A DNA stretch of 64,000 nucleotides from UBA12481 sp942493265. GTDB lineage: Bacteria > Bacteroidota > Bacteroidia > Bacteroidales > UBA12481. A program made the position numbers and the translations under genes. The stretch covers positions 3,720,001 to 3,784,000 of the forward strand of contig OW818688.1 in assembly GCA_942493265.1 (NCBI GenBank), read 5' to 3'. Positions 26,639 to 35,296 of this stretch are shown piece by piece. Numbering within the stretch: position 1 is the stretch's first letter; each line of letters opens with the position of its first letter. The notes under the pieces are model-generated. The model did not search any database. It saw only the letters and a list, made by a program, of their open reading frames with translations, and was not told the origin of the DNA.

Positions 26639-26679
26639 AAGCCCTCACTAACAACAAGTTAGCTGAGGGCTTCTTTTTT
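26639..26679 (+). terminator. Rho-independent terminator after tRNA-Lys
   Basis: AAGCCCTCA (26639-26647) pairs with TGAGGGCTT (26664-26672), with a second inner stem CTAAC/GTTAG. The tail is CTTTTTTA. Confidence 0.9.
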
Positions 26680-26741
26680 AACCAGATCTGGTCGAAAACC
26701 CCTTTGTCAGTTCTTCCTGGATTGTACCTTTTTCACCAACT

Positions 26742-26826
26742 AAAGGTTTATCCGGATCGTAATGGAGTGAAACCGTCGCGAAGGATGTGTCACACCCAAA
26801 GCACTAATCGGATAAACTTTTTTATT
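26742..26826 (+). other. Long-range hairpin ending in a T-run, no gene
   Basis: GTTTATCCG (26746-26754) pairs with CGGATAAAC (26809-26817), extended by AAA/TTT, around about 54 nt that contain TGTGTCACA. Seven T follow on the + strand. The region 26684-26936 holds no ORF. It could be a small structured RNA or a terminator. I do not recognise it. Confidence 0.35.
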
Positions 26827-26860
26827 ACGCCTTAATGGCGACAAAATGGTTAAGTTATTT

Positions 26861-26868
26861 TACCTTTG
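26861..26868 (+). promoter_or_regulatory. Bacteroidota -7 element before the FISUMP gene
   Basis: TACCTTTG lies 68 bp before the ATG at 26937. No TTTG is seen 19-21 bp upstream. Confidence 0.35.
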
Positions 26869-26936
26869 ATCATCCCCCAATTTCCGGTAGTACTCTCGGA
26901 ATCAATAATGTCATCTTTTGATAAATATCATATGTC

Positions 26937-27902
26937 ATGAAAAACTTCTTTGTATTAGCCAGCATTATCATTGCTGCATTTTGTGTGTCGTGCAATAAGA
27001 ATAATCTTGCCGATGTACAGACACTTTCCTCTGAGATTATTAGTATGGATAGCGTTCTTCTTAGCGGCGAGGTTACCGATGAAGCGGACGCTACGGTTAC
27101 AAAAAGAGGATTTTGTTGGGCAATACAACCAACTCCTACCGTTTCTGATAATAATAGTGAAAACGGCATGGGTTCCGGAGTTTTCAAAACCAGAATTGGT
27201 TCTCTGGACATTGGACAGGAATACTATTTTAGAAGCTATGCAATCAATGTTGGTGGGCTAAGTTATGGGGAGATTCTTTCCTTCAAATTTGAGTTTCCGG
27301 TTGTTTCCGGTACCCTGACTGATAGCCGCGACAATAAGGTTTATAAAACAGTTGAAATTGGAAAGCAATCCTGGCTGGCTGAAAACCTGGCTTATATGCC
27401 TTTTTTGTTTGGCTCTGACTTGGAATTATCACCTTTTTATACGGTGCCCATGTTCGGCACCCATGATGGAAATCTTACGGATGCTAAAGCTAGTCCTAAT
27501 TATATCACTTATGGTGTTTTATATAACCATATCGCCGCAAAGACAGCTTGTCCCCAAGGCTGGCATCTTCCAAGTAAGGAAGAATTTGAGGTTCTACTTA
27601 GATATGTTGGAACACTTGGCTATAAAAAAATGAAATCAGCTACAAATTGGATCCCTTATGGTAATGGTGACAATTCGATTGGTTGGAATGCATTTCCGGC
27701 AGGCATCTGCATTGATTATGCTGGCAATTATAAGGAATTTGGTGCAGGAACATCCTTTTGGACATCAACGACTCGTGACTCCGAATGGTTCCCGATTGCA
27801 TGGAAAATGAATCTTAGCTTACTTGATCAACCTGCATACATTGATGAGGGGAATGCTGCGATAAGCGCCCTTTCCGTCCGTTGCATAAAAACAATTAATT
27901 AG
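26937..27902 (+). CDS. FISUMP-domain lipoprotein with N-terminal fibronectin-like part
   Basis: The protein has 321 residues. The signal peptide ends at CVSCNKN, with Cys19 as the lipid site. Residues 25-120 (ISMDSVLLSGEV...KRGFCWA...YYFRSYAINVGGLSYGE) match the beta-sandwich often placed before FISUMP domains. Residues 125-321 are the FISUMP domain: DSRDNKVYKTVEIGKQSWLAENLAYMP, CPQGWHLPSKEEF, a GNGDNSIGWNAFPAG block and LSVRCIKT. It is probably held on the outer membrane or cell surface. It opens a run of accessory lipoprotein genes. Confidence 0.88.
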   Translation: MKNFFVLASIIIAAFCVSCNKNNLADVQTLSSEIISMDSVLLSGEVTDEADATVTKRGFCWAIQPTPTVSDNNSENGMGSGVFKTRIGSLDIGQEYYFRSYAINVGGLSYGEILSFKFEFPVVSGTLTDSRDNKVYKTVEIGKQSWLAENLAYMPFLFGSDLELSPFYTVPMFGTHDGNLTDAKASPNYITYGVLYNHIAAKTACPQGWHLPSKEEFEVLLRYVGTLGYKKMKSATNWIPYGNGDNSIGWNAFPAGICIDYAGNYKEFGAGTSFWTSTTRDSEWFPIAWKMNLSLLDQPAYIDEGNAAISALSVRCIKTIN

Positions 27903-28016
27903 CTATTATTCTCCCAATCCCGGTACTGAACCGGAAACCAAATTTAAATCTCTTTGCCGATACAGAAATCATCTGCCAGGTTGGCTAAAAGAGAAAGTAC
28001 ACCTAAACTCCTCCAA

Positions 28017-28517
28017 ATGAAACCAACTCACCTTTTTTCGATTTGCCTGGCAATTGTTTTATTTGGCACCTCTTGTAAGGACAAATTTCATCAGGAGACT
28101 CGCCTCTTAATCAAAAACACCTCGAATATTGCCTTTGAAATAGTGCTGTTTCCCAAATCAGAATATAGGAATGGAAAATTGTATCGCACGAGTGATATTG
28201 GTGCTGGCTCTAATTACACAACTTTTGTGATACCCTCTGGGTCCAAACAGTATCTTTACTACTCAGGTGATTTTGATATTCAACCCAATGCTCTGGTTTC
28301 TAAAATATTTGATAGCATACAAATGCGGCCGGCAGATCAGAATCAGGCAACAATAAGATTCTCTGCTGAGCTGGTTTACGGTTACCCATTGAACATCTTT
28401 AAAGATAGTTCTGCATGGAAATTTGAACACAGGACAGAAGACTTGGGCCTCTATTTTGGCAAAACAACTGTTGAATCAAATGAATACACCATGGAGATTC
28501 AGAGCCCCATATTTTGA
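28017..28517 (+). CDS. Small lipoprotein, unknown function
   Basis: From the ATG at 28017 the protein has 166 residues. The upstream extension to 27954 precedes a clear signal peptide and is not needed. MKPTHLFSICLAIVLFGTSCKD is a signal peptidase II site. The mature part is beta-rich with no named motif; RLLIKNTSNIAFEIVLFP suggests an immunoglobulin-like strand pattern. The last 45 codons are repeated at 32705-32841 as a fragment with two amino-acid changes, so the gene once had a paralogue nearby. Confidence 0.65.
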   Translation: MKPTHLFSICLAIVLFGTSCKDKFHQETRLLIKNTSNIAFEIVLFPKSEYRNGKLYRTSDIGAGSNYTTFVIPSGSKQYLYYSGDFDIQPNALVSKIFDSIQMRPADQNQATIRFSAELVYGYPLNIFKDSSAWKFEHRTEDLGLYFGKTTVESNEYTMEIQSPIF

Positions 28518-28538
28518 ATGCCCGGCAACTTGGACACC

Positions 28539-29309
28539 CTATATCAGTCCCAAATTCTTGGCATAGGCCACTGCTTCATAGGTATTTACCACTTTTATCT
28601 TTTCCAAAATCTTCTGCCTGTGATTGTTCACTGTATTGACGCTGATAAATAGCTCATCTGCAATTTCTTTACTGACATACCCAAGTGACACCAGTCCCAG
28701 GATTTCGGCTTCCCTGTTACTCAGCACCGTTTTTGGCTTTTGCTCCACATCGTTGTCAAATAAGAAATACTTGCCGGTCTTCATATTGACTATCCGGCGG
28801 TTTACCTTATTGAATCGGGCCTTGCTGGGAAGCATGTCGGATAATGTGAGGCTCAGCCAATGATTTCCATTCTTATCCAGCTCCAGGGTAACCAGTTGTT
28901 GGATAAAATGATAATACTTCCCTTCAGGACTCCGTAGCCGGAAATTGAATATGGTTTTGTAATCCTTCCTTTCGGCAATCGGTAGCGCCAGCGAGAAGTC
29001 CTGGAGCCGTTGGTAAGTATCAATGACAATTGGAATGTCATCAGGGTGCATAAACGAAATGTAGTAAGATGGTCCGTTGGCAAAAGCCTGGTTTAAATCA
29101 AAAGCGATCAGGTTAGAAAACTTGGGTTTGATGCTGACAAACTCCTTTTTGTACAGATCGACAATGGCAATGGAGCTGTTTTCAACATCGGCCATTCGCT
29201 CAAGCATGTCAATATGTGTTTGGAATCCAGAATAATCCGGAGCTTCATCACCAAAATCCTGTCTGGAAAGGATTTCGTCAAAAGCCTTTTTGATAAGATT
29301 CAAATCCAT
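28539..29309 (-). CDS. LuxR-type response regulator-like transcription factor with PAS-like sensor part
   Basis: From the ATG at 29309 the protein has 256 residues. Residues 35-185 resemble a PAS fold (IAIVDLYKKEFVSI..., FMHPDDIPIVIDTY, FNFRLRSPEGKYYHF). The C-terminal 65 residues are a LuxR/GerE HTH: VLSNREAEILGLVSLGYVSKEIADELFISVNTVNNHRQKILEK. There is no receiver domain. It is convergent with the small lipoprotein gene and divergent from the DUF4386-like gene, which it probably controls. The region between its homologous flanks is missing from the decayed duplicate at 32.7 kb. Confidence 0.88.
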   Translation of the reverse strand: MDLNLIKKAFDEILSRQDFGDEAPDYSGFQTHIDMLERMADVENSSIAIVDLYKKEFVSIKPKFSNLIAFDLNQAFANGPSYYISFMHPDDIPIVIDTYQRLQDFSLALPIAERKDYKTIFNFRLRSPEGKYYHFIQQLVTLELDKNGNHWLSLTLSDMLPSKARFNKVNRRIVNMKTGKYFLFDNDVEQKPKTVLSNREAEILGLVSLGYVSKEIADELFISVNTVNNHRQKILEKIKVVNTYEAVAYAKNLGLI

Positions 29310-29330
29310 AATTAATGATGATAATTCACT

Positions 29331-29361
29331 ATTGCGGGGCAATCACTGGCACCTAATTTTG
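29331..29361 (+). promoter_or_regulatory. Promoter of the DUF4386-like gene
   Basis: ATTG (29331-29334), 19 bp, then TAATTTTG (29354-29361): the -7 is consensus and the -33 has one mismatch. The leader is about 50 nt. The site lies in the divergent intergenic region with the LuxR gene. Confidence 0.5.
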
Positions 29362-29417
29362 CAACGGACAAAGCAGGTCATTTCGGTAAAGTGCTAAAAT
29401 ACACAATTTAAGTAATC

Positions 29418-30200
29418 ATGGAGAAAAATCAAACCAATCCAATTGACAGCCAGACTTCAATAAATACTATTGAGCAGCCTGGTGCCCATAGCCTATTCAT
29501 GGTCGGTGGGATATTTTCACTGCTGGTTTTAGCGGGGATTTTACTTGATATCATCATAGGAACCAATTCGGGCGGCGATCTGTCGACACTGCCGAATACC
29601 GCGGTTGAACGGTTCGTCCAATTTCAGGATAATTGGCTAGCAGGACTTTACAATCTGGATTGCCTGAACATGATCAACCAGATCTTTATGATACCCGTGT
29701 ATTTTGCCCTTTTTATGGCCCATAGCAGGACTGCCTCAACTTATGCCCTCCTGGCCCTGATCGTTTTTCTCGTAGGAACCACCATCATGGTTACCGGCAA
29801 CACTTCATTAACGATGCTCGTTCTGAGCCATAAATATGCTGCGGCCACTTCGGAAACCCAAAAGATGCTATATGCAGCAGCAGGCGAAGCGATGCTGGCC
29901 AAAGGTTCACATGGAAGTATGAGCGTATTTTTAGGGTTTGCTTTGCCCAATATTGCAGGAATTATCATGTCACTGGTCATGCTAAAGGGAAAAGTCTTTG
30001 GCAAAATCACTGCCTATACCGGTATTGCCGGAAGTATTTTGATTCTGGCCTATTTAGTTATGGTCACCTTCATTCCCGGGGTGGAAAAGCAAGCGGTGAT
30101 TTTTGTGATGCCAGGAGGTCTATTATCAATGACCTGGATGATTCTGTTCTCGATTAAGTTCTTTCACCTGGGAAGCAAACGGAATTCCGTAAGCTTTTAA
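29418..30200 (+). CDS. DUF4386-like integral membrane protein
   Basis: The protein has 260 residues and six likely membrane helices (about 26-48, 83-103, 107-130, 171-191, 198-218, 225-248). The pattern SLFMVGGIFSLLVLAGILLDI..., a loop with NWLAGLYNLDCLN and the late VMPGGLLSMTWM helix fit the DUF4386 group, which has no known function. It is divergent from the LuxR gene. Codons 133-162 recur as a fragment at 32857-32946. Confidence 0.75.
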   Translation: MEKNQTNPIDSQTSINTIEQPGAHSLFMVGGIFSLLVLAGILLDIIIGTNSGGDLSTLPNTAVERFVQFQDNWLAGLYNLDCLNMINQIFMIPVYFALFMAHSRTASTYALLALIVFLVGTTIMVTGNTSLTMLVLSHKYAAATSETQKMLYAAAGEAMLAKGSHGSMSVFLGFALPNIAGIIMSLVMLKGKVFGKITAYTGIAGSILILAYLVMVTFIPGVEKQAVIFVMPGGLLSMTWMILFSIKFFHLGSKRNSVSF

Positions 30201-30212
30201 TTATAGGTGTAT

Positions 30213-30713
30213 TTAATTTTTCTCCATTCCGGGTTTATTTCTATACCGGAAGTAGAATACCAATCCGAGCAAGAGCATAACCATATCACTGGCTATCGCA
30301 ACAATAATGGAGTGATTATACAGGCCGAGTCCAACTTTGGGTGAACCATTCATGAATAGCGGCAGGTCGGGAGGTAAGGGGGACCCTCCAAGAATTGCGC
30401 CCATCGGATGGGTAAAGGAATCTATCACCCAATGACTGAAAACAAGCAGTCCTGCAACAATGCCTGAACGGCGGTCATGATATATCCAGGCAGCCAGAAC
30501 CGCGGCCAATACCGACCAGATCGCTGACATAAAAAGACTGTGAGACCAGGGTGATGAGTCCAAACCTGCACCGCCCCGGTCGATACCGGTAAAATAGAAA
30601 ATACCCCATAGGATATCAATTAGCTCTGTAGCAACTAATAATACTGCCAGATGTACTTTTGGAGCAATGACCTTCGCAGCAAAACCGAGTCCGAGATGTC
30701 CTAAACCTGCCAT
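30213..30713 (-). CDS. Membrane protein of the DUF457/YdjM-like group
   Basis: The protein has 166 residues with four or five hydrophobic segments. HLGLGFAAK at the start, ELIDILWG, PWSHSLFMS and the SHWVIDSFTHP segment hold His and Asp residues placed as in the membrane-bound 'metal-dependent hydrolase' family (YdjM, DUF457). A catalytic role has not been settled for the family. It is convergent with the DUF4386-like gene, 13 bp away. Confidence 0.75.
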   Translation of the reverse strand: MAGLGHLGLGFAAKVIAPKVHLAVLLVATELIDILWGIFYFTGIDRGGAGLDSSPWSHSLFMSAIWSVLAAVLAAWIYHDRRSGIVAGLLVFSHWVIDSFTHPMGAILGGSPLPPDLPLFMNGSPKVGLGLYNHSIIVAIASDMVMLLLGLVFYFRYRNKPGMEKN

Positions 30714-30852
30714 AAGATTTTTCTTATTTCGTTTAATAAGATTAATCAGTTACGCGCTTATCCACAATGGTGAATAATCATCATTTTTACTGGGTGCGAT
30801 TGTTCATCGTACATCGATTGAAGCACGGGAACCTCAACTAGGGTTGTTCCAT

Positions 30853-32592
30853 TTACTCATCTTTTAAACAACGGGCATAATAGTACGCCCTTAAATCACC
30901 CCACAGGAAGTCGACGCCATCATAATCGTTTTGGAACCCCATGTAAAATTGCATTTGTGTTTCGTAAACATAGTTTCTTCTTTGTGTTGAGGAAAGATAA
31001 ATCACATCGTCTTTGCCGACATATCGGACATTGAATCCCAAACTACCACCGATCATCATGGCATCACGGCTACCACTTTCAGGAATATGGTCTCGCAGTT
31101 CCAGAAAGTCCTCTTTTGTGGGAAGACGCCATCCTTTCGGGCAAAGACGAAAGCCTGCATTGATAAAATCAACCGCCGTTTCGCCTTCATAAAGGGACCC
31201 ATATTCTTCATCAAGGCACATTTGAAAGCTATAGCCCATTTTGGGATCAACTTCGTAATTAAGATTATCTGACATCCACCATTGCTCGCCTATTTTTACT
31301 GTACCATAAAATTTGTTGTCTCGATTATCCTTGATGTACCCGGTTTGAGCAGCCGAGGCGGATACCATGACCCTGACTTTTATGGTTCCTTTTTCTCCCC
31401 CTGTATCTATTGCTTGCAGTGTAATCCAATAGGTGCCAGGGATTTTGAACTGATGAAAAAGTGCCATTTCGTCCGACCAACCTGTATCCCACACACCATC
31501 TCCTTCGAAATCCCAGCGGTACAGCAATTCCGAAGGAGGATCGACATCATCCCGTGATGGCCAGGCACTGATGTAAAAGCTGGTGTTTATGTTACCGTAT
31601 GGGGTTGATAACTCAATGCCTGGCTGTGGTGGCTTATTTTCCTTTGTTACATAAAACTCTTTGGTACAGCTGTTCGATAATCCGAGTTCGTCAGTGACCG
31701 TTAGGGTAAGCTTATGCATTCCATACTCTCTGAAAACATGAGGGAATATCGGATCGGAAAAGGGACCGTATTTGTCTTCTGCATAGACGTACCAGGTATA
31801 ACTGAAAACCATTGCAGGATCGGTTTCATGGTAAGTGGAAGAAGCATCCAGTAAAAAAGTGTCTTTAACGGTTCCATTTCGTGACGACCAACTGAAATCC
31901 GGAAGTATACGTTCATCAATCATGCTGATTTCCAAGTTTTTGGTATCATTCGAGATTCGATTGGTGGGATCAATAGCACTGAATATTACGGAATAATTCC
32001 CAATCTCTTTGAAAACGTGCTTTACTACCGGATTGGAACTGTACTCAGTATCCCACCTCCCATCACCATCAAAGTCCCATCGGTATTTAAGGGTCGATGA
32101 AGAATCCTCGTCATCGAAAGTGGAACTGCCATCAAAAGTAAATTCGGTTAAAAAATTACCGATGGCAGGATCGATTACAAAGCTGGTATGAGGAGCGGAA
32201 TAGCCCTGATCAATAGCAATTTCCCTGCTTAATACCATTCGCTGTCCGTCAATAGTGAGGATCTCGGCTTTAAGCTGATGGGTACCAGGCTTATAGAATC
32301 TCCATACAGTAGTTTTGTATGCAGTAAAGGAATCATCCCATACAGAATCTCCATTCAGGTCCCATCTGATATAAAAATCATCCTGGGCTATTGGAAGATT
32401 GGGGATATCAATCGTTAACTCGAACATCTGAGTGGTCAGACCACTATCCGGGTTAACCGTCAGAACCACCTTGGGATCCCAATTTCGCCAAACCACCTTT
32501 TCGCTGCAGGAAAGCAAAACCAAAGGGAAAAAAAACGTAATCAACACTCTCCTGATGGGAAATGTATTTAAATATGCCAGCAATAGCGACAT
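30853..32592 (-). CDS. PKD-repeat and FISUMP lipoprotein
   Basis: From the ATG at 32592 the protein has 579 residues (an in-frame ATG at 32646 adds 18). The signal peptide ends LVLLSCSEK, a lipoprotein site. Residues about 45-395 hold four PKD-type beta-sandwich repeats, three with the W-D-F/L-D/E/N-G-D motif (RWDLNGDSVWDD, RWDFDGDGRWDTEY, RWDFEGDGVWDTGW) that resembles a calcium-binding loop. The last 180 residues are a FISUMP domain (IKDNRDNKFYGTVKIGEQWWMSDNLNYE, CPKGWRLPTKEDF, YYARCLKDE). It is probably a surface lipoprotein that binds protein or carbohydrate. Confidence 0.88.
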   Translation of the reverse strand: MSLLLAYLNTFPIRRVLITFFFPLVLLSCSEKVVWRNWDPKVVLTVNPDSGLTTQMFELTIDIPNLPIAQDDFYIRWDLNGDSVWDDSFTAYKTTVWRFYKPGTHQLKAEILTIDGQRMVLSREIAIDQGYSAPHTSFVIDPAIGNFLTEFTFDGSSTFDDEDSSSTLKYRWDFDGDGRWDTEYSSNPVVKHVFKEIGNYSVIFSAIDPTNRISNDTKNLEISMIDERILPDFSWSSRNGTVKDTFLLDASSTYHETDPAMVFSYTWYVYAEDKYGPFSDPIFPHVFREYGMHKLTLTVTDELGLSNSCTKEFYVTKENKPPQPGIELSTPYGNINTSFYISAWPSRDDVDPPSELLYRWDFEGDGVWDTGWSDEMALFHQFKIPGTYWITLQAIDTGGEKGTIKVRVMVSASAAQTGYIKDNRDNKFYGTVKIGEQWWMSDNLNYEVDPKMGYSFQMCLDEEYGSLYEGETAVDFINAGFRLCPKGWRLPTKEDFLELRDHIPESGSRDAMMIGGSLGFNVRYVGKDDVIYLSSTQRRNYVYETQMQFYMGFQNDYDGVDFLWGDLRAYYYARCLKDE

Positions 32593-32704
32593 TCCGAAAT
32601 AGGATAATTTAACGGGGGCACTTCCAAAGGTAAAAGGATTATTCAAGATTAGATCACTCAGCTGACAAGGAAATCAAGCAAAACCAATACAATTGCAGAT
32701 ACCC

Positions 32705-32841
32705 GGTACCCATTGAACATCTTTAAAGATAGTTCTGCATGGAAATTTGAACACCGTACAGAAGACCTTGGACTCTATTTTGGCAAATCAACTGTTGAAT
32801 CAAATGAGTACACCATTGAGATTCAGAGCCCAATATTTTGA
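32705..32841 (+). pseudogene. 3' fragment of a second copy of the small lipoprotein gene
   Basis: This piece matches 28381-28517 almost base for base through the shared stop codon. The reading frame is kept (NIFKDSSAWKFEHRTEDLG..., with K/S-T and M/I changes), but there is no start or signal peptide. Similarity continues about 10 bp past the stop. Confidence 0.85.
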
Positions 32842-32856
32842 ATGTGGGGCAACCAA

Positions 32857-32946
32857 ATGCTCGATCTGAGCCATAAATATGCTACTGCCACTTCGGATGC
32901 CCAAAAGATGCTATATGCAGAAGCAGGCGAAGCGATGTTAGCCTGA
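32857..32946 (+). pseudogene. Internal fragment of a second copy of the DUF4386-like gene
   Basis: This matches 29814-29903. The frame MLDLSHKYATATSDAQKML... is kept for 29 codons, then ends at TGA. It directly follows the lipoprotein fragment, so the LuxR gene and the first half of the DUF4386-like gene have been lost from this copy. Confidence 0.85.
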
Positions 32947-33092
32947 TAAGTTTTAAAGTCAGAAAATGCATGACCTGCCGCTCGGATTCAGGCAGTCATC
33001 CTGACAATCTTAACTGGTTATTCCTTAACTTCACAGTCGATAATCGCTTACTATCATCAACCCTCAGAACCATGACAAGTACAGCAAGAGCC

Positions 33093-35249
33093 ATGAAAAA
33101 CAGATCTTCTCTTAAAAAAGCAACCTTTTTATGGCCAATAAAACCCATTCAGCATCTCGCCCCAATAATTTTAACTTTCGGAGCCCTGTTGATCTCCATC
33201 CAATCTTTTTGTCAATGGACCCCGATCCCCGGACCATCTTCAACTTTCAATGTGAGTGCCTTTTTTACCTATAGGGATATAATGTACATCTCTACTACGA
33301 ATGGCTTGTATTCATCCACTAAAATGAACGAACCCTGGACCTTTGAAAGCCACACCATCATCAATAATTTTGCACTGAAGGGTGATAGTTTATTGTACAG
33401 GGGGCCTGGAAGTGCCATGGAGGTCCTTTATTTGCCTGATATTCACAGGAAAGTGGAACCAGCGTGTTCTGCTTATTTCCATTCCGTTGTCCCCTGCAAT
33501 GGGAATATCTATATGGCCCATGAATATGGTGGCTTCTATCGGGTTACGCCCGAGAAAGATTTCATCATGTTGAATGATGGACTTCCTGTTGAAAGAATCT
33601 ATTTCAGCCATGATTGGTGGGAAGATGGGCACCCGTTAGTGTCAATGGTTAGATGTGGTCCCTGGTTTATTGGAATAACCTGGCAGGGCCTTTACAGAAC
33701 CCCTGTCTCTACTATATCCTGGTCGTCAACCTGTTCGGCTTGCAATCTCGATTTCAGGAACTCGAAATTGTATTCTTTTGATGATGAACTTTATGTTGTT
33801 TCCGGCAATCATTTATATAAAAGTCTGGATTTCGGTCAGACACTTATCGGTCTTGGATCTCAATTCCCGGGATCCACCGTCAAAATTAATACGCTTTATA
33901 AAAGCGATTCAATCTTATATGTTGGTTTTGGAGGTGCAGGAATTTATTATTTACAGGGGGACGATCCTGTTTGGCATGACCTGAATGGCGGACTTGTCGG
34001 AAAAAACATCAACCTGATCCAAAGGATTGATTCGACCTTGATATGTGGTTCTACTACAAGTGGATTCAATTACATGAAGCCGGGCAGTTCCTGGACCAAA
34101 AATAATACAGGACTTTATGATTCCTATTCGTTTTTTGGAATTGCAACAAATCGGAATTATCTCTTTGCATGGGATGCAAAGCATTTATATAGAACCAATA
34201 GCATGGGGAATTCCTGGAAAAATATATCACCGTCCTTGGGTTCCAATACACTGTCCGGACCTGTTGATATGAATGACACATTACTGTTGATCGCTAACCC
34301 TACCCTTGCAGGAACGAAATCAAAATTATTTTACTCAACATCCGATGGACTGGAGTGGATAGATTTTACTCCACAGCTACCAGAGGTGCTCACAAATTAT
34401 GAATTTGGGATGAGTTATGTTGGTGGCAAGCTTTTTATCCGTGCCGACTTTATCCGGGTTGTATTTTACACCACAGATTTTGGGAAATCCTGGATCAATG
34501 TAAGCTTCCCATCTGATTACTGCAATTCAATTTCCAGTCTGGTTTACTATAGAAATTCCGTTTTTGCTGCCTTTTGCGGATACAAACAAATTGCCCGATT
34601 GGTCAATGATTCCTGGGTTGACACCGGTGACGGACTTCCGGACAATTCTTCCCCCCAAGGTCTCTTCCTGTGTAACGATGTTCTTCATTGCCAAATGGAG
34701 AATGGCTCCTGGTATCGGTATAATGACGATAACAGATTCTGGAGTCGGGAAACATTAGCTATCAATGACTCTGACTATAGTTTTTATTCGCAGATCGGTG
34801 GGGAGAATTATTTTGCCAGTAGTTATTTAGGGTGGTTGATCACCAATGATTGCCTGCAGACCGTTCGGCCGCTGGATTTTAGCGGATTGTTAAGTACTGA
34901 TGGAGTTTATTACCTTAAATGCCTTGATAATCAACTTTTTATCACACAGGGTACCAATGGGATCTGGACAAGAAAAATCCAGGGAACAAGTTCCGTAATT
35001 AGCGACAGGGTTCATCAAAATGTCACCATTTACCCCAACCCTGCCGGAGACCATTTTACCGTATCTGGTTTCACGGAAGGGGAGCAAGTTTACCTCGGCA
35101 TATATAATTCCAGTGGAATGAAATGTCTGCAATCAAAGGTGCGGAATGGGGAATTTATCAATGTAGAAAGTATGCAAAACGGGATATATTTTATTGAGAT
35201 GTTTACGCAGAACCAAAGGGTTACGAAGAAATTGGTGGTTTGGAAATAG
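33093..35249 (+). CDS. T9SS-sorted beta-propeller-like exported protein
   Basis: From the ATG at 33093 the protein has 718 residues; ATGs at 32970 and 33072 are in frame but precede the signal peptide core (APIILTFGALLISIQSFCQ). The mature part has repeated short strands with T-x-N/D-G-L-Y, S-x-D-x-G-x-x-W and G-G-x-L-F/Y phrases (TTNGLYSST, TTDFGKSWINVS, MGNSWKNISP), which are the sortilin/YCF48-type propeller blades. The last 80 residues start with IYPNPAGDHFTVSGF and end KKLVVWK, a type A T9SS sorting domain. It is exported; its ligand is unknown. It is convergent with the propeller array. Confidence 0.82.
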   Translation: MKNRSSLKKATFLWPIKPIQHLAPIILTFGALLISIQSFCQWTPIPGPSSTFNVSAFFTYRDIMYISTTNGLYSSTKMNEPWTFESHTIINNFALKGDSLLYRGPGSAMEVLYLPDIHRKVEPACSAYFHSVVPCNGNIYMAHEYGGFYRVTPEKDFIMLNDGLPVERIYFSHDWWEDGHPLVSMVRCGPWFIGITWQGLYRTPVSTISWSSTCSACNLDFRNSKLYSFDDELYVVSGNHLYKSLDFGQTLIGLGSQFPGSTVKINTLYKSDSILYVGFGGAGIYYLQGDDPVWHDLNGGLVGKNINLIQRIDSTLICGSTTSGFNYMKPGSSWTKNNTGLYDSYSFFGIATNRNYLFAWDAKHLYRTNSMGNSWKNISPSLGSNTLSGPVDMNDTLLLIANPTLAGTKSKLFYSTSDGLEWIDFTPQLPEVLTNYEFGMSYVGGKLFIRADFIRVVFYTTDFGKSWINVSFPSDYCNSISSLVYYRNSVFAAFCGYKQIARLVNDSWVDTGDGLPDNSSPQGLFLCNDVLHCQMENGSWYRYNDDNRFWSRETLAINDSDYSFYSQIGGENYFASSYLGWLITNDCLQTVRPLDFSGLLSTDGVYYLKCLDNQLFITQGTNGIWTRKIQGTSSVISDRVHQNVTIYPNPAGDHFTVSGFTEGEQVYLGIYNSSGMKCLQSKVRNGEFINVESMQNGIYFIEMFTQNQRVTKKLVVWK

Positions 35250-35296
35250 GGTCAGCCAGGTGGGTTCCTTTTTTGATTGGTAAGAGCGTAAAATGG

